Source: Bacteroidaceae bacterium
Lineage (GTDB): Bacteria > Bacteroidota > Bacteroidia > Bacteroidales > Bacteroidaceae
DNA length: 64,000 nucleotides
Direction of reading: 5' to 3'
NCBI GenBank assembly: GCA_017483605.1
Contig: JAFUWG010000054.1
Span: forward strand, 62,001 to 126,000
Each line of letters opens with the position of its first letter. Position 1 is the first letter of the stretch. Below, piece by piece: positions 61,148 to 64,000 of this stretch. The notes beneath the pieces are model-generated. The model worked only from the letters and a program-made list of their open reading frames with translations, was not told the origin of the DNA and made no database searches. The position numbers were made by a program, and so were the translations under genes.

Positions 61148-61426
61148 TTACTCCATATTTAGACGGTCCTTCAAAGCCGCACTCATCTTGTAGCCGAGCG
61201 TGGTCTTGGGAGGCACCACAATAAATGTCTTGCTGGTGGGATTGTACACCTTGCGACGTGCCTTTTCACGAGGTTCGAACGCACCGAAACCCTGAATGGT
61301 GATGCTGTTGCCCTCGCCTATTTCGTCGAGTACAACCCCGATGAGTGCGGCAGACAGTTCTTTCACGTCTTCCGTCTCGTAGTTGGTCTTCAGCGAGACC
61401 CTTTCTATAAATTCCTTGTTGTTCAT
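61148..61426 (-). CDS. HU-family DNA-binding protein
   Basis: A 92-residue HU/IHF homologue: NNKEFIERVSLKTNYETEDV, IQGFGAFEPREKARRKVYNP as the beta-arm region, and the closing helix YKMSAALKDRL. It lacks some of the usual DNA-intercalating proline context but keeps the GFGxF core. I use the ATG at 61426. It lies directly upstream of the HU-LysM gene, so a heterodimer between the two HU domains is conceivable. Confidence 0.88.
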   Translation of the reverse strand: MNNKEFIERVSLKTNYETEDVKELSAALIGVVLDEIGEGNSITIQGFGAFEPREKARRKVYNPTSKTFIVVPPKTTLGYKMSAALKDRLNME

Positions 61427-61457
61427 CAAAATATGTTTTGATTGGACGATTTACATT

Positions 61458-62759
61458 TCAAGACTGAACGGTTCCGTAGAGGTCAAAGTCGTCAGAATCA
61501 ACGATTTTCACCTGATAGAAAGCACCCCGTCGCAACATTCTCTCCTTGATGGGGATGAGCACTTCGGGGTCAACCTCGGGCGAATCGAACTCGGTTCGAC
61601 CCACGTAATACTCGCCTTCCTTTCGGTCGATGATGACTTGCAGCGTCTGCCCCACTTTTCGTGCCTGCACTTCTGCCGAAATGCTCTGCTGAATGTCCAT
61701 CAACTCGCTGAGCCGCTGCTGCTTCACCTCGTCAGGCACTTCGTCTGTGTAGTTCTTCTGGGCAGGAGTTCCTTCTTCTTCCGAATAGGCGAAAGCACCC
61801 ATTCGGTCGAACTTCGCCCAGCGAACAAACTCCTTCAACTCCTCAAATTCCGCCTCGCCCTCACCAGGGAAACCGACCATGAGCGTGGTGCGAAGACAGA
61901 TGCCTGGCACCTCCTTGCGGATACGCTCAATCAGGGCGTATGTCTCTTCTTTATCCACGTGGCGTTGCATCTGGGTGAGCACCTTTGTACTGATGTGCTG
62001 AAGGGCTATGTCGAGGTACTTGCAAACGTTTTTCCGTTCACGAATCACCCGCAACAAATCCCAAGGGAAATTCATCGGGTAGGCATAGTGGAGGCGAATC
62101 CACTTCACTCCCTTCACGTCGCTGATTCGTTCTATGAGTTCCGCAATCTTCTGCTCACCATAAATATCTAAGCCATAGTAGGTTAACTCTTGGGCAATCA
62201 CCTGAAACTCTTTCACGCCCTCGCTGACCAGATGCTCCACTTCTGCCACGATGTCCTCCATCGGACGGCTCTGGTGTCGCCCAGTGATGATGGGGATGGC
62301 ACAGTAGGCACAATGGCGATCACACCCCTCTGAAATCTTCAAATAGGCGTAATGCTTCGGGGTGGTCAAACGGCGTTCATACTGACGCTCTTTCTGATAG
62401 ACCTTACCCAAGTCGTTGAGCAGTTCCGTCCAGTTGAACTTGCCATAGAACTTGTCCACCTGCGGAATCTCATGCCCCAGTTCCTTCATGAACCGCTGCG
62501 ACAGACACCCCATCACATACACCTGCTTCACACGCCCTTCTTCCTTCGCCTGACAGAGTTCGAGAATCATGTTCACACTCTCCTCCTGTGCGTCGGCAAT
62601 GAAGCCACACGTGTTCACCACCACAATCTCGCCCTGGGGATGCTCGCTGTCGTGCGTCACACGATAGCCGTTCAGTTCCAACTGACGAATCAGCCGCTCC
62701 GAATCCACCAGATTCTTCGAGCACCCCAGCGTGATAATATCTATCGTATTTTTTCTCAT
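61458..62759 (-). CDS. rimO: Ribosomal protein S12 methylthiotransferase
   Basis: RimO adds a methylthio group to Asp88 (E. coli numbering) of S12. The 433 residues start MRKNTIDIITLGCSKNLVDS at 62759. There are three N-terminal cluster cysteines (GCSKN, NTCGF and a third near CLSQRF), the radical-SAM motif CDRHCAYC, and a C-terminal TRAM domain (KVGQTLQVIIDRKEGEYYVG). An upstream ATG at 62819 would add 20 residues overlapping ftsY and is unlikely. It lies 56 bases after ftsY. Confidence 0.96.
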   Translation of the reverse strand: MRKNTIDIITLGCSKNLVDSERLIRQLELNGYRVTHDSEHPQGEIVVVNTCGFIADAQEESVNMILELCQAKEEGRVKQVYVMGCLSQRFMKELGHEIPQVDKFYGKFNWTELLNDLGKVYQKERQYERRLTTPKHYAYLKISEGCDRHCAYCAIPIITGRHQSRPMEDIVAEVEHLVSEGVKEFQVIAQELTYYGLDIYGEQKIAELIERISDVKGVKWIRLHYAYPMNFPWDLLRVIRERKNVCKYLDIALQHISTKVLTQMQRHVDKEETYALIERIRKEVPGICLRTTLMVGFPGEGEAEFEELKEFVRWAKFDRMGAFAYSEEEGTPAQKNYTDEVPDEVKQQRLSELMDIQQSISAEVQARKVGQTLQVIIDRKEGEYYVGRTEFDSPEVDPEVLIPIKERMLRRGAFYQVKIVDSDDFDLYGTVQS

Positions 62760-62815
62760 AACCTTAATGTCATCCTTACCTCTCGCCCCTAAACAGAGGA
62801 GCCGGAGGGGTCTTC

Positions 62816-63772
62816 TCACTCTCCAAACAGGCTATCGACAAAAGCCCTCCGATTGAACGCTTGCAAATCCTCCATTCCTTCGCCCAATCCAATATACCGC
62901 ACAGGTATCTTGAACTGGTCGCTGATGCCGATGACCACACCACCCTTTGCCGTTCCATCCAGTTTCGTAATCGCCATCGAAGTGACCTCGGTCGCCTTCG
63001 TAAACTGCTTTGCCTGCTCGAACGCGTTCTGACCCGTCGAGCCATCCAACACCAGCATCACATCATCCACCTCATAGCCAGCCGCCTTATTCACGGCATT
63101 CTTTATCTTGGTCAACTCGTTCATCAAGCCCACCTTATTGTGCAGACGACCAGCCGTATCGATAATCACCACATCCGCTCCATTGGCTTTGGCTGAACTG
63201 ACCGAATCGAAAGCCACGGCCGCGGGGTCGCTGCCCATCTGCTGCTTCACCACAGGCACGCCGACTCGCTCGCCCCAAATACAAATTTGCTCGACAGCGG
63301 CAGCACGGAACGTATCGGCAGCACCCAGATAAACCTTCAAGCCAGCCTGCTTGAACTGATAAGCCAACTTCCCGATGGTCGTAGTCTTCCCCACTCCGTT
63401 CACACCCACCACCAAGATGATGTAAGGCTTGTGGGCACCTTCAGGTATCTGGAATCCTTCCGTATCATCGCTGTTATTCTCCGTCAACAAGGCGGCAATC
63501 TCTTCACGAAGAATGTTGTTCAACTCATCCGTGCCAACATACTTGTCGCGAGCCACACGCTCCTCGATGCGACGAATAATCTCCAACGTGGTATCCACAC
63601 CCACATCGCTGGTGATAAGCACCTCCTCCAAATTATCCAACACGTCCTCGTCAACCTTCGATTTGCCAGCCACAGCACGAGCCAACTTACCAAACACACT
63701 CTCCTTCGTCTTGGCAAGTCCATTGTCGAGCGTTTCCTTCTTCTTTTTCGTGAATAAATCAAAGAATCCCAT
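62816..63772 (-). CDS. ftsY: Signal recognition particle receptor FtsY
   Basis: FtsY docks SRP-bound ribosomes at the inner membrane. The 318-residue GTPase has the NG domain: [19 protein letters not shown] (G1), [10 protein letters not shown] (G2), DTAGRLHNK (G3), [10 protein letters not shown] (G4) and GLGEGMEDL near the end. The short N-terminus ([20 protein letters not shown]) lacks the long acidic A domain of E. coli FtsY, normal for Bacteroidetes. A perfect promoter lies 57 bases upstream. Confidence 0.97.
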   Translation of the reverse strand: MGFFDLFTKKKKETLDNGLAKTKESVFGKLARAVAGKSKVDEDVLDNLEEVLITSDVGVDTTLEIIRRIEERVARDKYVGTDELNNILREEIAALLTENNSDDTEGFQIPEGAHKPYIILVVGVNGVGKTTTIGKLAYQFKQAGLKVYLGAADTFRAAAVEQICIWGERVGVPVVKQQMGSDPAAVAFDSVSSAKANGADVVIIDTAGRLHNKVGLMNELTKIKNAVNKAAGYEVDDVMLVLDGSTGQNAFEQAKQFTKATEVTSMAITKLDGTAKGGVVIGISDQFKIPVRYIGLGEGMEDLQAFNRRAFVDSLFGE

Positions 63773-63828
63773 ACTTTTACCTCAATTTTAATTAGTCACT
63801 TCAGTTTACTGGTCCCATATTAAAAGTA

Positions 63829-63859
63829 CAAAGGTACAGATTTTCAGCGAAATCACAAA
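63829..63859 (-). promoter_or_regulatory. ftsY promoter
   Basis: On the minus strand: TTTG (63859-63856), 19 bases, TACCTTTG (63836-63829). The -33 box lies in the T run of the upstream terminator. Confidence 0.88.
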
Positions 63860-63886
63860 AAAAACCCCTCCAAAAGTGGAGAGGTT
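63857..63886 (-). terminator. Terminator downstream of the DUF4295 gene
   Basis: Arms 63863-63872 and 63877-63886 form a ten-bp stem with one G-T pair and loop CTTT on the minus strand, followed by eight T. Confidence 0.9.
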
Positions 63887-63958
63887 CATCGTTTTTTGAC
63901 GTTTGGTATCTGGCTATGCCATACCGTCACGCCTTTCTTATCCTGTCAGACGAGGAAA

Positions 63959-64000
63959 TTACTTCTTCAGATAATCCTTCACCTGCTCGGCTGGAATCAT
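63959..64000 (-). CDS. DUF4295 family protein, C-terminal end (cut by window edge)
   Basis: Only the last 13 codons and the stop TAA are inside the window; they read MIPAEQVKDYLKK. This matches the C-terminal end of Bacteroidetes DUF4295, a roughly 50-residue protein encoded between rpmG and ftsY, usually after rpmB and rpmG. Placement directly upstream of ftsY supports the call. The first in-window ATG is probably internal. Confidence 0.65.
   Translation of the reverse strand: MIPAEQVKDYLKK

Overview
The window comes from a Bacteroidales bacterium, most likely a member of the Prevotellaceae. Six things point there. Promoters carry the Bacteroidetes -7 box TAnnTTTG with TTTG at -33, and start codons lack strong Shine-Dalgarno sequences. 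There is a complete bat (aerotolerance) operon, Bacteroidetes-type BamD, RpoZ and DUF4293 genes sit together, and a DUF4295 gene lies upstream of ftsY. An HU-LysM fusion gene is present, along with BspA-like secreted proteins ending in an YDLQGRxV-type tail. No rRNA, phage, transposase or CRISPR array was seen.

Layout. 1-8.2 kb (+ strand, AT-rich): a surface-polysaccharide cluster with a Wzy-like polymerase, four glycosyltransferases, and an IspD-like cytidylyltransferase, SDR epimerase and LicD transferase in overlapping order. 8.4-14.4 kb: a NTP_transf_5 protein, a 39-residue peptide gene, uvrB, bamD-rpoZ-DUF4293, and a tRNA cluster (three identical tRNA-Gly and one tRNA-Leu). 14.9-25.3 kb: two very large, GC-rich secreted BspA-like proteins in tandem. 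25.5-29.9 kb (- strand): hisG-hisD-hisC-hisB. 29.9-34.1 kb: a glycosyltransferase, recR, small membrane proteins and a SPOR lipoprotein. 34.6-40.0 kb: an AGCS symporter, a CPA2 antiporter, tmRNA, tRNA-Cys and tilS. 40.1-49.8 kb (- strand): a six-gene defence operon (SNF2 helicase, rearranged DUF1016 protein, type III methylase, ABC-type ATPase, putative nuclease, type III restriction subunit). 50.3-59.4 kb (- strand): moxR-DUF58-gene-batA-batB-batC-batD-batE-PAP2. 59.7-64 kb (- strand): an HU-LysM membrane protein, HU, rimO, ftsY and the end of a DUF4295 gene.

Two things stand out. The first is the defence operon. Its genes overlap or nearly touch and share one visible promoter and one terminator. 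An AT-rich ATPase plus putative nuclease pair is inserted between mod and res, and the DUF1016 gene has apparently lost part of its catalytic core and carries two in-frame palindromes. The second is a set of short intergenic arrays, unrelated in sequence but sharing one geometry: 15-16 bp units repeated at exactly 23 bp. They occur at 14.65, 25.31, 34.26 and 50.05 kb, and in weaker form at 59.60 kb. Units in the first three are near-palindromes; at 50.05 kb there are three direct and three inverted units. I cannot name these elements.
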